From Sweltsa coloradensis (Eukaryota; Arthropoda; Insecta; Plecoptera; Chloroperlidae), in assembly GCA_024449915.1 (NCBI GenBank), contig JAMZAV010000801.1:212566-276565 (forward strand): 64,000 nt of DNA. Direction: 5' to 3'. Position 1 is the first letter of the stretch, and the number at the start of each line of letters is the position of its first letter. Both the position numbers and the translations under genes were made by a program. Positions 35,301 to 42,672 of the stretch are shown here, piece after piece. The notes below the pieces were generated by a model. It was given only the letters and a program-made list of their open reading frames with translations. It was not told the origin of the DNA and made no database searches.

Positions 35301-36108
35301 TTAAAAATAAACATGTACCGGAATCGGGGCCCTGGTGCTCATGGCTAAAACACATGGTGGACAAAGTCACAACAACCTCAAACTACAGTTTTTTAAAAGC
35401 TCTGTGAAGTTTCGTTAGTTGAACCAATTGTTTCGTTCATCTGCAGAGTTATTCAAGGCTCTAAGATTTATTGAATTATTATGTCACAACATGAATAAGA
35501 TTGTCATACTTTGGAAGAGGTAATATTGGAGAAATATGATCACAAATATGAACCAATATAGAAGTTTGGTGGGGGGCTTACATCTGCAAGCATTAACCTT
35601 GCATACAATATTAAATACGGCGAGGTGAGATAACGGCACAGAATGTGTTCTGCCCAGCATTATGCACGTGCAATGCAAGTTGCATATAGTGCAGGGGTGT
35701 TGTGCGTTGTATCTCGCGCCATAGGCGTGTTGAAGGTCTCCCAATGGAATCATTTAACAATAGAGAGACTTGAGGATCGATTTTTTACAGATCAAAGCGA
35801 GGTCGAAGATGGGATATTGTTGTACCTGTGATCGTTGGACCGATTAATGTTACCATGTACAATGCAATATATGAGTAGGTCACATTTCTTTATTACCGGG
35901 ACAGTAAATGAAAATCAATTAATTTCCTTTGATGTCAATAATAACTGGTTTTTGTTTCAGTGTGGAAGGTTCTGCACAACCTGGTGGGCGGTTCTCCAAG
36001 TCATCATTGGAGCGCGAAAGAATGTTGATGGTTCGTAAAGAGCAATTGCTGATGAGCGCTCGTCGGCGCTACGTGGAGCGACATCGTTCAGATCAAACCG
36101 ATGTTTAA
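11018..36108 (+). CDS. AMFR: AMFR (gp78) ER-membrane RING E3 ubiquitin ligase, whole gene
   Basis: Eight coding exons join in consistent phase (270, 258, 153, 305, 111, 176, 355 and 148 nt) into 591 codons plus stop. The protein would sit in the ER membrane and ubiquitinate misfolded proteins and sterol-regulated enzymes in ERAD, working with the E2 UBE2G2; this is known for the family. Visible domains are hydrophobic membrane segments within about residues 15-305, a C3H2C3 RING at 345-382, a CUE ubiquitin-binding domain at about 458-498, and a UBE2G2-binding helix at about 558-585. Human AMFR is 643 aa; the extra human C-terminus carrying the p97-binding motif has no counterpart here. All introns are GT-AG. 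Introns 2, 5 and 7 are filled with transposons; the larger ones are antisense. Confidence 0.95.
11300..11520 (+). repeat. AGGCCTA-rich tract in intron 1
   Basis: Many copies of TAGGCCTA, CCTAGGCC and near variants are packed into about 220 bp. The same octamer is scattered across the whole window (for example near 12450, 23650 and 37870), so this looks like a genome-wide sequence habit that is densest here. Confidence 0.7.
11531..11770. mobile_element. MULE-like MITE, 240 bp
   Basis: Perfect 10 bp direct repeats GCTTTAAAAT lie at 11521-11530 and 11771-11780. The termini are imperfect inverted repeats sharing TGTCTATACGT / ACGTATAGACA. A 9-11 bp target duplication with TIRs fits Mutator-like elements. 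It lies in AMFR intron 1 and has no ORF. Confidence 0.75.
11790..12210 (+). other. intron 1, nothing recognised
   Basis: This is unclassified intronic sequence with scattered AGGCCTA motifs. An 88-codon open frame at 11936-12202 shows no recognisable domain. Confidence 0.5.
12215..12400 (+). pseudogene. LINE 3' fragment in intron 1
   Basis: The + frame reads ...[16 protein letters not shown]..., the characteristic C-terminal block of CR1/Jockey-type LINE reverse transcriptases, ends at a stop and is followed by AATAAAAG. Only this 3' tail is present, as expected for a 5'-truncated LINE insertion. Confidence 0.65.
12401..13514 (+). other. rest of intron 1
   Basis: No gene or defined element is recognised. 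It ends in a pyrimidine-rich acceptor (TTCCCTTCTTTCAG) at 13501-13514 before exon 2. Confidence 0.6.
13515..13772 (+). CDS. AMFR: AMFR exon 2 (residues 91-176)
   Basis: The exon is 86 codons in phase 0. It encodes a membrane segment (about 92-112), the conserved gp78 loop [15 protein letters not shown] (115-129) and further hydrophobic segments at about 130-146 and 150-168, then the signature QLCKDRFEY. The donor GTAAGT at 13773 is unusual: its first five bases are the target duplication of a gypsy insertion and its sixth is the first base of the LTR. Confidence 0.95.
13778..13931 (-). repeat. gypsy 3' LTR
   Basis: This 154 bp copy begins TGTAGAATATTAGG and ends GATACACTACA on the + strand. 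It is nearly identical to 18084-18237. Its inner edge abuts the polypurine tract. Confidence 0.93.
13932..13943 (-). other. gypsy polypurine tract
   Basis: The minus strand reads TAAGGGGAGGAG directly before the 3' LTR. This is the expected primer position for plus-strand DNA synthesis. Confidence 0.8.
14559..15410 (-). pseudogene. gypsy integrase region
   Basis: Minus-strand frames carry the HHCC zinc-binding block (H..HFG, then CESCLQSRQ) near 15080-15200, followed by the catalytic core: HVDLAGPF near 14955, SDNGTQF near 14800 and GAAENMVK near 14700. Together these give the D, D, E triad. The core frame (14559-15002) and the zinc finger frame (14933-15238) overlap in different frames, so a frameshift separates them. 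Confidence 0.88.
15362..15980 (-). pseudogene. gypsy RNase H region
   Basis: Visible blocks are [12 protein letters not shown] (first catalytic Asp), [19 protein letters not shown] in another frame, and [16 protein letters not shown] at the connection toward integrase. At least two frame changes occur in about 600 bp, so no intact protein is possible. Confidence 0.85.
16040..16773 (-). pseudogene. gypsy reverse transcriptase region
   Basis: The minus strand carries the catalytic [10 protein letters not shown] near 16250, then [21 protein letters not shown] and [10 protein letters not shown]. Upstream (16519-16773) is the decayed N-terminal finger with [10 protein letters not shown]. The palm between 16394 and 16520 is degraded. 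FQDD in place of YVDD is a known variant in some gypsy clades. Confidence 0.85.
16777..17022 (-). pseudogene. gypsy aspartic protease region (C-terminal part)
   Basis: The block [17 protein letters not shown] followed by [14 protein letters not shown] is the C-terminal flap and GRD/W motif of gypsy proteases. The catalytic D(T/S)G block is not clear upstream. Confidence 0.7.
17250..18083 (-). pseudogene. gypsy gag region with zinc knuckle
   Basis: Three overlapping minus-strand frames cover it. The N-terminal piece (17898-18083) follows the primer-binding site directly. The last frame ends in a CCHC knuckle, [14 protein letters not shown], near 17265-17310. Frame changes near 17740-17920 break it. 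Confidence 0.82.
18068..18083 (-). other. gypsy primer-binding site position
   Basis: The minus-strand sequence right after the 5' LTR is GTGGCGACAAGGATGG, where the tRNA primer site is expected. The priming tRNA was not identified. The gag frame runs straight through it, starting at GTG or at the nearby ATG. Confidence 0.5.
18084..18237 (-). repeat. gypsy 5' LTR
   Basis: This 154 bp copy begins TGTCGAATATTAGG and ends CTACA on the + strand. It is the upstream LTR for the minus-strand element. The second copy of GTAAG follows at 18238. Confidence 0.93.
18276..18420 (+). mobile_element. tRNA-derived SINE, type 1
   Basis: The head (18276-18349) has tRNA features: GTGGTTAGCG in the D region, a TCTGC-TTCCAAT-GCAGA anticodon arm and a B box GGTTCGATTCC. 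The acceptor ends do not pair well. It is followed by a non-tRNA body with AACTTCTGATTTGG. A second copy lies inverted at 58690-58763. Confidence 0.7.
18450..18999 (-). mobile_element. Helitron-like element, family C
   Basis: On the minus strand it starts TTGAGCGAGCGTAGCGAGCG and ends with inverted GCTCGCTCAA, a stem and CCTAG-T. The base preceding the 5' end is A, giving an A/T insertion site. The body matches 8622-9007 (for example GATCGGATTTTGTTC, TACATGTGTGCAAAATTTC). Confidence 0.7.
19095..19200 (-). repeat. dispersed repeat, paired with 53378-53465
   Basis: The reverse complement (ATAACTGATTTTCAGTGGAGG...) aligns over about 90 bp with 53378-53465. The family is unknown. From 19200 to 19848 I recognise nothing. 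Confidence 0.6.
19840..20832. mobile_element. foldback (FB/TU-like) element with 9 bp TSD
   Basis: Perfect 9 bp direct repeats CCTAATAAT lie at 19840-19848 and 20824-20832. The left part (19855-20112) is a degenerate array of about 17 bp units, such as CCAATAAGAGCGACAGG. The right part (20516-20820) is the same array in reverse complement (CCTGTCGCTCTTATTGG). Long inverted arms made of short tandem repeats, plus a 9 bp duplication, are the hallmarks of foldback transposons. The core (20115-20515) has no ORF. Apparent frames in the arms are repeat artefacts. Confidence 0.85.
20833..21867 (+). other. end of intron 2, nothing recognised
   Basis: No repeat family or coding signal was identified. 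It ends in the acceptor CATTTCACGTTTCAG. Confidence 0.6.
21868..22020 (+). CDS. AMFR: AMFR exon 3 (residues 177-227)
   Basis: The exon is 51 codons in phase 0 with donor GTAAGT at 22021. It starts [14 protein letters not shown], as in gp78, and encodes one long membrane segment at about residues 191-218. Confidence 0.95.
22137..22441 (+). CDS. AMFR: AMFR exon 4 (residues 228-329, split codon)
   Basis: The exon is 305 nt, starting in phase 0 and ending two bases into codon 329, with donor GTAAGT at 22442. It contains the conserved [20 protein letters not shown] segment (263-281), the last membrane hairpin (about 264-305) and the basic cytosolic stretch [12 protein letters not shown] leading to the RING. 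Intron 3 before it is only 116 bp. Confidence 0.95.
22664..22790 (+). repeat. 56 bp tandem duplication spanning the exon 5 acceptor
   Basis: A 56 bp unit starting ATGGCATCCACA begins at 22664 and again at 22720, and a third partial copy at 22776 is the real exon. Each full unit carries GATTTTAG followed by TTACCCA, so the splice acceptor exists twice (AG at 22711-22712 and 22767-22768). Confidence 0.95.
22769..22879 (+). CDS. AMFR: AMFR exon 5 (RING, first half)
   Basis: The exon is 111 nt, residues 329-366, with donor GTAAGT at 22880. It encodes CAICWEKM and [11 protein letters not shown]: zinc ligands C345, C348, C360, H362 and H365. The downstream of two duplicated acceptors is chosen because the upstream one (exon from 22713) runs into TAG after eight codons. 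Confidence 0.95.
22880..24035 (+). other. first part of intron 5, nothing recognised
   Basis: This is AT-rich intronic DNA with a few AGGCCTA motifs. No element boundaries or coding signal were found. Confidence 0.55.
24040..24910 (+). pseudogene. LINE 3' fragment in intron 5
   Basis: Sense-strand frames read [10 protein letters not shown], then a block with [20 protein letters not shown] and [19 protein letters not shown], the C-terminal part of a non-LTR reverse transcriptase. It ends with GAAATGCTAAATAAATAAAT, a LINE-type tail. Stops and frameshifts interrupt it. It lies in the same orientation as AMFR. Confidence 0.75.
24929..26160 (+). mobile_element. tRNA-derived SINE type 2, three copies
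   Basis: tRNA-like heads with GATAGCTCAATTGG and a TTCGATCC B box lie at 25206-25279 and 26031-26090. A shortened inverted head at 24929-24975 forms a hairpin through GGGGCATAC. A shared body (TTATGACAATTGCTATCATT...) follows each head at 24970, 25277 and 26095. The region between (ATTGCAGTCTTCTGTT...) also occurs twice, at about 25125 and 25950. The tRNA folds are imperfect, so these are not functional tRNA genes. Confidence 0.7.
26160..26213. repeat. (AAT)n microsatellite
   Basis: An AAT/ATA run of about 50 bp directly follows the third SINE body and may be its tail. Confidence 0.9.
26274..26356. repeat. (GTAT)n microsatellite
   Basis: About 80 bp of uninterrupted GTAT repeats. It opens artificial Met-Tyr-Val-Cys frames on both strands. 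Confidence 0.95.
26555..27364 (-). mobile_element. Helitron-like element, family A
   Basis: On the minus strand it starts TTGGATGAGCGTAGCGAGCG. It ends with inverted CGCTCATCCAA, a short AACGC...GCGTT stem and TTCCTAG followed by T. The body holds at least two copies of a ~165 bp internal unit marked by GTTCTGTGAAAAAATCATTA, and a poly-A stretch near 27280. There is no coding capacity. Confidence 0.75.
27717..27759 (+). mobile_element. Helitron-like 3' end (type D)
   Basis: ACTCGCTCACTCGTCCAACA, then ACGACTTTGGCG, ends in TTTGCCTAG-T. It matches both termini of 56806-57084. The 5' limit of this copy is not seen. It ends 43 bp before AMFR exon 6. Confidence 0.6.
27803..27978 (+). CDS. AMFR: AMFR exon 6 (RING, second half)
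   Basis: The exon is 176 nt, completing codon 366 and ending one base into codon 425. It encodes [18 protein letters not shown], giving zinc ligands C368, C379 and C382 and finishing a C-x2-C-x11-C-x-H-x2-H-x2-C-x10-C-x2-C RING. The exon end NHFFHFDG is a gp78 signature. The donor is the weaker GTAGGG. A Helitron-like end lies only 43 bp upstream of the acceptor. Confidence 0.95.
28368..28722 (+). CDS. AMFR: AMFR exon 7 (CUE domain)
   Basis: The exon is 355 nt, residues 425-543. After [14 protein letters not shown] comes the CUE domain at about 458-498, with LFPHL in the place of the usual MFP motif and the [19 protein letters not shown] helix pair, which binds ubiquitin in this family. A proline-rich, poorly conserved linker follows. 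The donor AG|GTAGAA sits two bases before an in-frame TAG, so splicing is needed to continue. Confidence 0.93.
28727..29776 (+). other. first part of intron 7
   Basis: A dispersed repeat at 29203-29310 matches 9478-9560. Small palindromes CGAGTATACTCG occur near 29675 and 29717. Otherwise nothing is recognised. Confidence 0.5.
29777..30022 (-). repeat. putative 3' LTR of truncated gypsy
   Basis: On the minus strand it would start TGTAGTGACC directly after the polypurine tract and end TTCCACA. An AATAAA signal lies at about 29824-29829. No second LTR exists to confirm the left boundary. Confidence 0.6.
30068..30541 (-). pseudogene. gypsy integrase C-terminus (GPY/F module)
   Basis: This minus-strand frame of 157 codons includes [20 protein letters not shown] and then YDGPYEII...[11 protein letters not shown], the GPY/F module. 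It continues the integrase in a different frame from the main ORF, with a connecting piece at 30447-30710, so at least one frameshift separates them. Confidence 0.8.
30575..32233 (-). pseudogene. gypsy RT end, RNase H and integrase, 552-codon frame
   Basis: This is the longest open frame in the window, uninterrupted for 552 codons. Blocks in order: the RT thumb ([12 protein letters not shown]), RNase H ([37 protein letters not shown]), [14 protein letters not shown], the HHCC integrase finger (CIACQRSK), and the catalytic core ([25 protein letters not shown]). The D, D, E residues are present. The first ATG at 32233 is not a natural start; the frame begins where truncation cut into RT. The long open frame implies a younger insertion than most neighbours. 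Confidence 0.9.
32257..32394 (+). pseudogene. hAT transposase C-terminal dimerisation fragment
   Basis: The + frame reads [20 protein letters not shown] then [19 protein letters not shown], the pattern of the hAT dimerisation domain C-terminus seen in hAT transposases and derived host genes. Only about 45 codons are present. It abuts the breakpoint of the truncated gypsy element. Confidence 0.7.
32411..32665 (+). mobile_element. tRNA-derived SINE, type 3
   Basis: It starts CCGACAGTGTTGGCTCGGGC, with a tRNA-like head and a strong B box GGTTCGAATCC, then CAATCCTGACTGAAGG and the 3' end CAGGTTTCCCACGATAAAAA. A second copy is inverted at 37506-37790. Confidence 0.8.
32830..33965. mobile_element. 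probable TIR element rich in TTTTTCCGG
   Basis: The ends AGGGATTT...TTTTTCCGGAAA (from about 32830) and TTTTTCCGGAAAATTTCGAACCCT (ending about 33958) are imperfect inverted repeats, and TTTTCCG runs occur in both orientations near each end. No clean target duplication was found. The middle (33195-33640) has GCTAG-rich repeats, perhaps another nested MITE. Confidence 0.5.
33966..35045 (+). other. intron 7, unclassified
   Basis: No coding signal. Around 34100-34500 the sequence has the look of the Helitron-like bodies (phrases such as AAACGGTTAATCTTAGAACT) but I could not find matching ends. Confidence 0.4.
35046..35252. mobile_element. fragment related to the 7961-8611 MITE
   Basis: It carries the same GC palindrome (GGCTGGGGCTCTGCCCCAG, near 35155) and ends CCCCAATCCGCCCCTG, like the right end of 7961-8611. 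The left end AGGGAGGGGCGGGAT is only partly matching, and no target duplication was seen. Confidence 0.55.
35253..35960 (+). other. end of intron 7, nothing recognised
   Basis: Unclassified, ending in the acceptor GGTTTTTGTTTCAG at 35947-35960. Confidence 0.55.
35961..36108 (+). CDS. AMFR: AMFR exon 8 (UBE2G2-binding helix, stop)
   Basis: The exon is 148 nt, residues 543-591, with stop TAA at 36106-36108. The block [19 protein letters not shown] followed by [13 protein letters not shown] is the gp78 G2BR helix that clamps UBE2G2. The protein ends seven residues after this helix. Vertebrate gp78 continues for about 45 residues with a p97/VCP-interacting motif, and nothing resembling that follows in frame. 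Confidence 0.92.
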
Positions 36109-36186
36109 ACAAAATATGTACTTACTAATACTACTAGACAACTTGGATCATAAGTTTCAATACCAGCATAATAATGTTGACTTACA

Positions 36187-36196
36187 AATAAATAAA
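36187..36196 (+). terminator. AMFR polyadenylation signal
   Basis: Two overlapping AATAAA hexamers (36187 and 36191) lie about 80 nt after the stop codon. This is the first good signal downstream, implying a very short 3' UTR. Confidence 0.65.
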
Positions 36197-36199
36197 CAC

Positions 36200-37505
36200 A
36201 ATACTTGATTATTGCTTTGGCTGGCCAATTGAAATAAGTATTATAGATAGAAATAGGCTATTTGCATTAAATTTGTAATTGTTTTTTCGAGCTGCTCTTA
36301 TGATTCTACATTATATATAAACAGTTTCAAAACAAAATTTTAAGTCCTTAATGTATTTTATAAAAAATAACTAAAAATTCTGTGTCAAAAATTACGTTTA
36401 AACTCTGCCCCGAAAGTGTGATGTAATGAAGCCCTTTATTAGCCAAGCTCTTCCTTTAATACTGATCAGTGTAACGCAAACTTAAATCAAGGACTTTGGA
36501 TTATCTCTCAACAACAATAAAAAAGGCTGGGGTGGTGAAGTTTTGACAAGCTATGGGCCACACTCCAGGGCTTAACAGGTAATGTAAGAATCCATATTCA
36601 ATCGATTTGCATAGCCGAGTGTAATGCAGTTGTGTGTAATCTACAATAAAGTCAAACCAAAATCATGTCTTTGAATGGTGTCATCCCCGTATAGAACCCG
36701 ATTACCTCATAATGGAATGACAAAATGACAGCGCGTTTCACAATATGTTCCAAAATAGCAAACTTCAAGCCACAATATCTATATCAAAACATTTTTTTAA
36801 CATAAAATAAATTTAATATTTGGATTCAGGACTTTTTATTCTTTAAAGATAAATTTGTTTTAACTTAAATCTGAAATTGATGCAAATAGCCTATTAAATT
36901 GATCCAGGCATGTATAACAGCAGCATAGATACTAGTACCAGTACTTATTTAATCTTATGTAGAAATTATTTGTATATATATAATTAATTTCAGCTTTGAT
37001 CTTGCAATGATCATAATGTACTATATACAGCTTATTTTTACAAAGTTAATTGTATAATCAAAGTAGTAGGCTATACCGTATATACTTTCTCATTAAATAT
37101 CTTTCAGTAAGTGAACTATATCTAAAGGGTTTTGTGACAATAGTTATATCTATGTTAAATGTACAGCTGGAAATAGAAGAAGCTCAATTACGTGTACTCG
37201 TTTGCCCCACCAATGAATCTCATTCATAATTTACCCCTGCAACTAATCCCCCCCATGATTCTTGTTTTCCAACAAACAATCATCAACATTCAAACATTCA
37301 CTCAATAAAGTGAAATTTATCTCGAGCTTCCTGACTGAACTAGGTTTTAGTTAAATATACATTGTGTTTGTTTTAAATTTAAAATAGTACCTACCTTAGC
37401 TTTTTTAACAGAAATACTATTTTGCTTCTACACAAGCTGTAATCTTTTTTTAAGTCAATGAAAGATTTATTTTACACCATGAATTAATATTTAATGATTA
37501 TAATT
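36200..37505. other. intergenic, nothing recognised
   Basis: AT-rich sequence with no coding signal and no repeat boundaries that I can define. Confidence 0.5.
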
Positions 37506-37790
37506 TTTCGTGGGAAACCTGCCCAGGCTGCAATGCAATGCCCTCTTCAGGTGTCTGTAATTAGTAATTATTACTAATTAGAATTTCAATTAGGTACTAT
37601 ATTGGAGAAGACAATTGTGAAGGGATGTCCAAGGGCTGTTAAAGAGGACTCAATCCCTTGCATAGCACATTTACGAATGACGAAAACCTTCAGTCAGGAT
37701 TGCTTGTCTCGGCAGGATCTAAACCTTAGAAATCCCGAATTAGAGTCGCGCGCTTAACACTCAAGCTAGCACTGTCGGTTACACTATGTA
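37506..37790 (-). mobile_element. tRNA-derived SINE, type 3 (inverted copy)
   Basis: The reverse complement starts AACCGACAGTGCTAGC and aligns with 32411-32665 through CAATCCTGACTGAAGG and GGGATTGAGTC, ending CAGGTTTCCCACGAAAAAT. It contains a ~45 bp AT-rich insertion near 37565. Confidence 0.8.
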
Positions 37791-37948
37791 TTTATCATTG
37801 GTCGGATTAAATTAACTTATAATATTAGAATATAAAACAAGATAGTACATAGTAGTGAATCTGTTGTAGGCCTATTTTGTATCTATTGACAGAATAATCC
37901 GGTTTTAAAGCGTCAGCATCAGTCAGAATGTCTTTGGTTACCTAAATA

Positions 37949-39075
37949 CAGTCTCGGAGACTCTACTTTTAAAAGGTAGCATGCTATCGCTAACGCTACA
38001 TGCCCCAAAAAGAACCATTGACTTTTTTCAAATGTAGCGATGCTGCATTCGTGCCACACAAGAAATGTAGGGCGCTACTTTTCCGCAACATGTTCGTGTT
38101 TAATTGGGGGGAGCTCTAGAATTACCCAGTTTTTATGTCTTTTGACGTCGTGCCGAGAAGACTTTTGGATCCATTTATGTTGACTCAATTGTGAGTTATG
38201 ACCTATCATCAAAAGCACATAGTTTCGGTTTCCATTACAATAGGCATTCTTTCAGCGTTTAGGCTAGTCTTCAAGAATTCTAGGCCTAAGGAAACATTCA
38301 TATTGAAGTTCTTGTCAACTATGAGTTTTTTTGCGGAATCACGGCAAAAGAATCCAAACAACACTAGCTATAATCGAAGTAGGCCTACTGGACAATAGCA
38401 AGCTATTGATAACCCGTAATGTCCCAAGAAAGGGGGAATATGAGATGCTCATCACTTCGTTTCAATGTGCAATACAGACACCATAAACCTCACCTTAGAC
38501 TTAACTTACCTTAGAATTGGTGTATAATTGATTATTGATCGGATTACGCTCTAAATCAATGATTCGACTTCTCATTATCGTTGATACATCTTAGCCTTCG
38601 TTTTGTGAAGAGTTTACGACCCTGAAATAGCACTCAAGATGCACCATGCAATTTAATCATCACTGCGATATTTTTGGTAAAGTCAGACCTACAAACTCCT
38701 GATGTGACCGATTGCTCGCATCCTTCGGACGGCGCAGAGAGAGAGAGCGAGGGAGATCAAACGATGTATGTGCAAGTGAGACGAGATTGCGGGCCTACAC
38801 GGCGAGTATGACATGAAACTCGGATACTCGTAACATTCGTGGCGTCGCGGCGGGCGTTACAAGTATGTTTGCAGTGGCGACTTTTGACTTTAAGTGGTAC
38901 TGGGACTGTTGGGGCCATACTTAAAAGTAGCGCAAATATCACGCTAACGCTATGAAAAAATTGTAGCATGCTACCGCTACAATATGCTCCATAAATAAAG
39001 TAGTGCACTACCGGTTCCACTACAAGTAAAAGTAGCATGCTACAAGTACACTTGTAGTGCGCTTCCCCAAGACTA
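37949..39075. mobile_element. hAT-type element, 1.13 kb
   Basis: The left end CAGTCTCGGAG and right end CTTCCCCAAGACTA are imperfect TIRs with subterminal repeats of TAGCATGCTA. The flanks CCTAAATA (37941-37948) and GTTAAATA (39076-39083) match at six of eight positions. No transposase is seen. Confidence 0.65.
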
Positions 39076-39190
39076 GTTAAATATCCCTTACACCTACATC
39101 AAAATCCATTCAAGCTTGTTTTGTTGGTCCAGCATGTCATCAATAAATTGAGTCTGTTAATAATACAAAATAATAATTAATACAAATTAA

Positions 39191-39937
39191 TTGGATGAGC
39201 GAAGCAAAGACTTCAATTTGACTTTGTATTTTTTTGTTTGTTTTTTACTTACGTTACCCCAAGAAAAATAGCTCGGGTGTTTTGTTTTTGTTAGCTTTTT
39301 GTCTGTTTGTTCGCTCTCTACCGGGCAAACGGCATATGCGATCTTGATAAAAATTGGAGGAGACCTTCGAAATCTCTGAACTTAGAGCTGTATTGTTTTT
39401 GGGTACAATCGAAGAAATATTTCTCATAAATATCGTACTTTTATGATTTTTTTTCGATTTTTAGTGCGATTTTTTCGTGATATTTGGTAAACGGCTACTC
39501 CGATATTGATGAAACTTTAAAGGAACGTTTAAAATCACTGAAATCATATATGTTATGATTTTAGAGACATTTGAAAAAATATTTCTTGTAGAAATTGTAC
39601 TTTTACGATTTTTTCTCCGGTTTTTAACACGATATTTTCGTGATATTTGGGCCGATTTTGACCAAACGGGTGGGGCTACAACGTTCATATTTTACATTGA
39701 CATAAAGATTATGGTGATGTAGTGCTTCTTGAAAGAAAAAGTTGAAAAGTTGGTCAAAATTCATTGAAATAAAGGTTTTTATATAAGCCTTTTACAGGTG
39801 TATAATGAACAAGAAAACATCAAGTAACTATAGTAAAAGTAAGAAGATTCCACATAAAACGTAATCATTGGACATAAATATTCGAAAAAAGCTCATCCAT
39901 CAACGCGACTGGAAAAAGCGTTCGCGAAGCGGCCTAG
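39191..39937 (+). mobile_element. Helitron-like element, family B
   Basis: It starts TTGGATGAGCGAAGC after an A. It ends with inverted GCTCATCCATCAACGCG, then GCGTTCGCGAAGCGGCCTAG followed by T. The 3' end is the second of two alternative types. The body has CTACCGGGCAAACGGCATAT and TTTCGTGATATTTGG blocks common to all B copies. Confidence 0.78.
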
Positions 39938-40264
39938 TAATTAATTAATTAATACAGCAATAACAAATCTTCCAAGTCACTTGGCTCAAGTGTGCTACAA
40001 TCGTAGATTAGACTATTTTGTGGCCACATTGCAACAGGACACATGTCCCATATCAGTACAATTTACTGTACCCTACAATAATATTAATATATAATTCAAC
40101 AATTGTTATTGTCTATTAATTAAATAGGCATATAGTACTTAATTATGACACACATGAAGTGTGCTACTTTCAGCCCTCTACTAGGTTTTGATGTTGCCGA
40201 ACGGTTACCAACAACCTGGGACATCAGGGTAATGAAAACGGGTCAGGGAAACAAATAAAATCAA
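39938..40264. other. intergenic, nothing recognised
   Basis: AT-rich, with an (ATTA)n-like start. No feature is supported. Confidence 0.5.
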
Positions 40265-41035
40265 TTGTATGTAGGGATGCACATCGATACTTTTTTCATT
40301 ATCGATTATCAAAATGGTAATATCATTATCTAATCGATATCACCAATAAAGCCTGTTCCGACCAATAAATGGAACCTCAAGTGTGGCAAGTCTAAGTCAA
40401 TACAAAACAATCACGTCCGATAACTACTGGCTGTCTTCGATGTCATGTGTTTAGCTTCCGTTATCGACTGATAGGTCAATTCCAAACATAAATCTCGAGT
40501 GTGACACCATCAGCCCAGACAGAGTTTAGTTCGTGCCACTATTGACGATTTATTTGATATTTTGATAATCGATAATGAATTTTGGTTATCGATTATCGAA
40601 ATAATATTGTAGCAGATAAGCCCTATCGCGGATGACTAAAGCCCCACGGTAATCCGTCAATTGTAGCAGAGAGCCCATTGAGCGTGGTACTCGTGTAATT
40701 ATTTAATCTCGGGATTTTATACACGTTGTGCGCCTTATTGGTCACCTGATGGTAATCTTACTTCCCTAACTGGATCTTGCCTACGATGCTACTAAAGTGA
40801 AAACAACCTACCCTAATCACACAAACAGATATGGACATGTACAGTGACAAATGGGGAACACAACTCAATACAACTTCTCCCGGTGAGGGGAGAAGAGATA
40901 CCTGTCCTGGCTCGCTAGCGCTGAGCCGCGTCCCCTCCAGAGAGCTGCAGACGCCTTCGCCCGCTCGCAGGTCCCGCTCGTTCACCTAGATTCTGCTTAC
41001 TAAAGTTGCATTATTATTTAGCATTTTCAGAATAC

Positions 41036-42672
41036 TCCCAGCAAACACACAAATTCACTTTTGTAACTAATCGGTGCCGGTTTGTTACCACACATGTCAA
41101 TTTACTGCCGTGTGCCGTTTCGCGTGTTTTCATGATTGCCGTCTCGTCACCGTTCCGTTATCTGCTTTTCCCCTTGCGTTGCATGAATTCTTGTATTAAT
41201 AACCGGCACCAGATTGTTACCGATCGGGCACTGTCAATTGTCTACCAAACCGATACCCTTTTACTGCCGTACAGTCTGCCCTTTGGACCTTAATACGGCA
41301 CTCAAATGGCATACTATAACTTTTATTATATTATAAAGAAACAAGAGAGATGTTGTATTATATTCATGCTCATTTGGTGTTCACGTTTTGTTATTAATTG
41401 CTGTTTAGTATATGTATATTGGAACCATTTATATTGTGTATGCTTGTATACATGTACAATACAGTAAGGCAATATAATTTGCTAATTTTAGCCAGTGAAA
41501 CAAAAAAGCATGTTGGAATTATTACTGAAATCAAATCAATCTAGACCATAAAGATCTTTCAACACGAGTTGTATGTATTATATCCATTATCCAAGCACCA
41601 TGATAATGAATACATTATTAATTTTCGGTTACCGCCACGGAGCCACAAGCGTACCACCATTGAATTGTTTAAGCAGATAGTTATGTAGCTTTTTTGCCTG
41701 CTAACATTTTCTCTTGTAATGCAGTTAAATTGAAAATTGCAACAACGTGTAGAGAGAAGACAAGTTTCACTTTTTACCAACTGAGACAAAAAGATATGAA
41801 GATCTCTCATGAAGTCATTTAATTTTGGTTGCATATGGCAATAGACTTAGTACCGTTGTCTTTAATACGTATCATCCAGCATCGCATCGGACAGCCCATA
41901 ATTTATTTATGCAGATGCACCCGCCCCGACCTATATCAACAACAAGAACAAAATTTCGAACATGCGCTTTAAAACAGAACTCACATGGAATAATATTATT
42001 TACTGTACCCACAATAAAAATATACTGTACACCATTAGTATAATAATATACTGAACATAACACATCCAAAATAGTTAAAAGGCGATACAGATAGGCCACA
42101 GAGCAAGCGCACAATAACTACAATTCAGTCAAGTCGATTTGCTGTTGTATCTATAGGTGATTATGCCCACTCACGTTCAAGCTTCGTCGTGGCGCAACGG
42201 TTAAAGGCTTGGCTTACAGATGGAGAGTCCCTGCTGGATCGAGTTCGAGACACGTAACTTGAAACTTTATAATTACTTGCAATTAATATGTGATGTGTAT
42301 CCACCTACAGTCTATCGACTGGTGTCAGAAATTACTATGAAATACCTATATATATAACCGATATTATATCAATCAATCTTTTTTGTTTTGTTTTTATAGT
42401 TACATATTTTGCTCCTGGATCGCGCTACGGATGAAAGAGTGCCGTTCTAGTGACGAGATTGGGAATTGCATGTCGTTGCATGTGCCACTTGGCTGCTGAT
42501 CGGATAGCATTTTGGTGACAGTTTGTTGCCATGTTCTGCTACTGTATTGTTAACATCAAAGGGGCCATAAATTCAGCGTTTCGGTAACTTGCTGTGTTGA
42601 CAATACGTCACCCACATTAATAAAAAGTGGGTGCCGTTTGGATGCCAAATTAAGAATTTGTGTTTGCTGGGA
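41036..42672. mobile_element. nested TIR element, 1.6 kb
   Basis: TCCCAGCAAACACACAAATT at 41036 is inverted at 42654-42672 as AATTTGTGTTTGCTGGGA, with a 2 nt gap. It is AT-rich with GTTACC/GGTAAC-type repeats near both ends. The superfamily is unknown. Confidence 0.6.
42185..42257 (+). repeat. tRNA-like sequence, probably a SINE head
   Basis: GTGGCGCAACGGTTAA resembles an A box and GAGTTCGAGAC a degenerate B box, about the right distance apart. The arms pair poorly, so a functional tRNA is unlikely. Confidence 0.35.
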
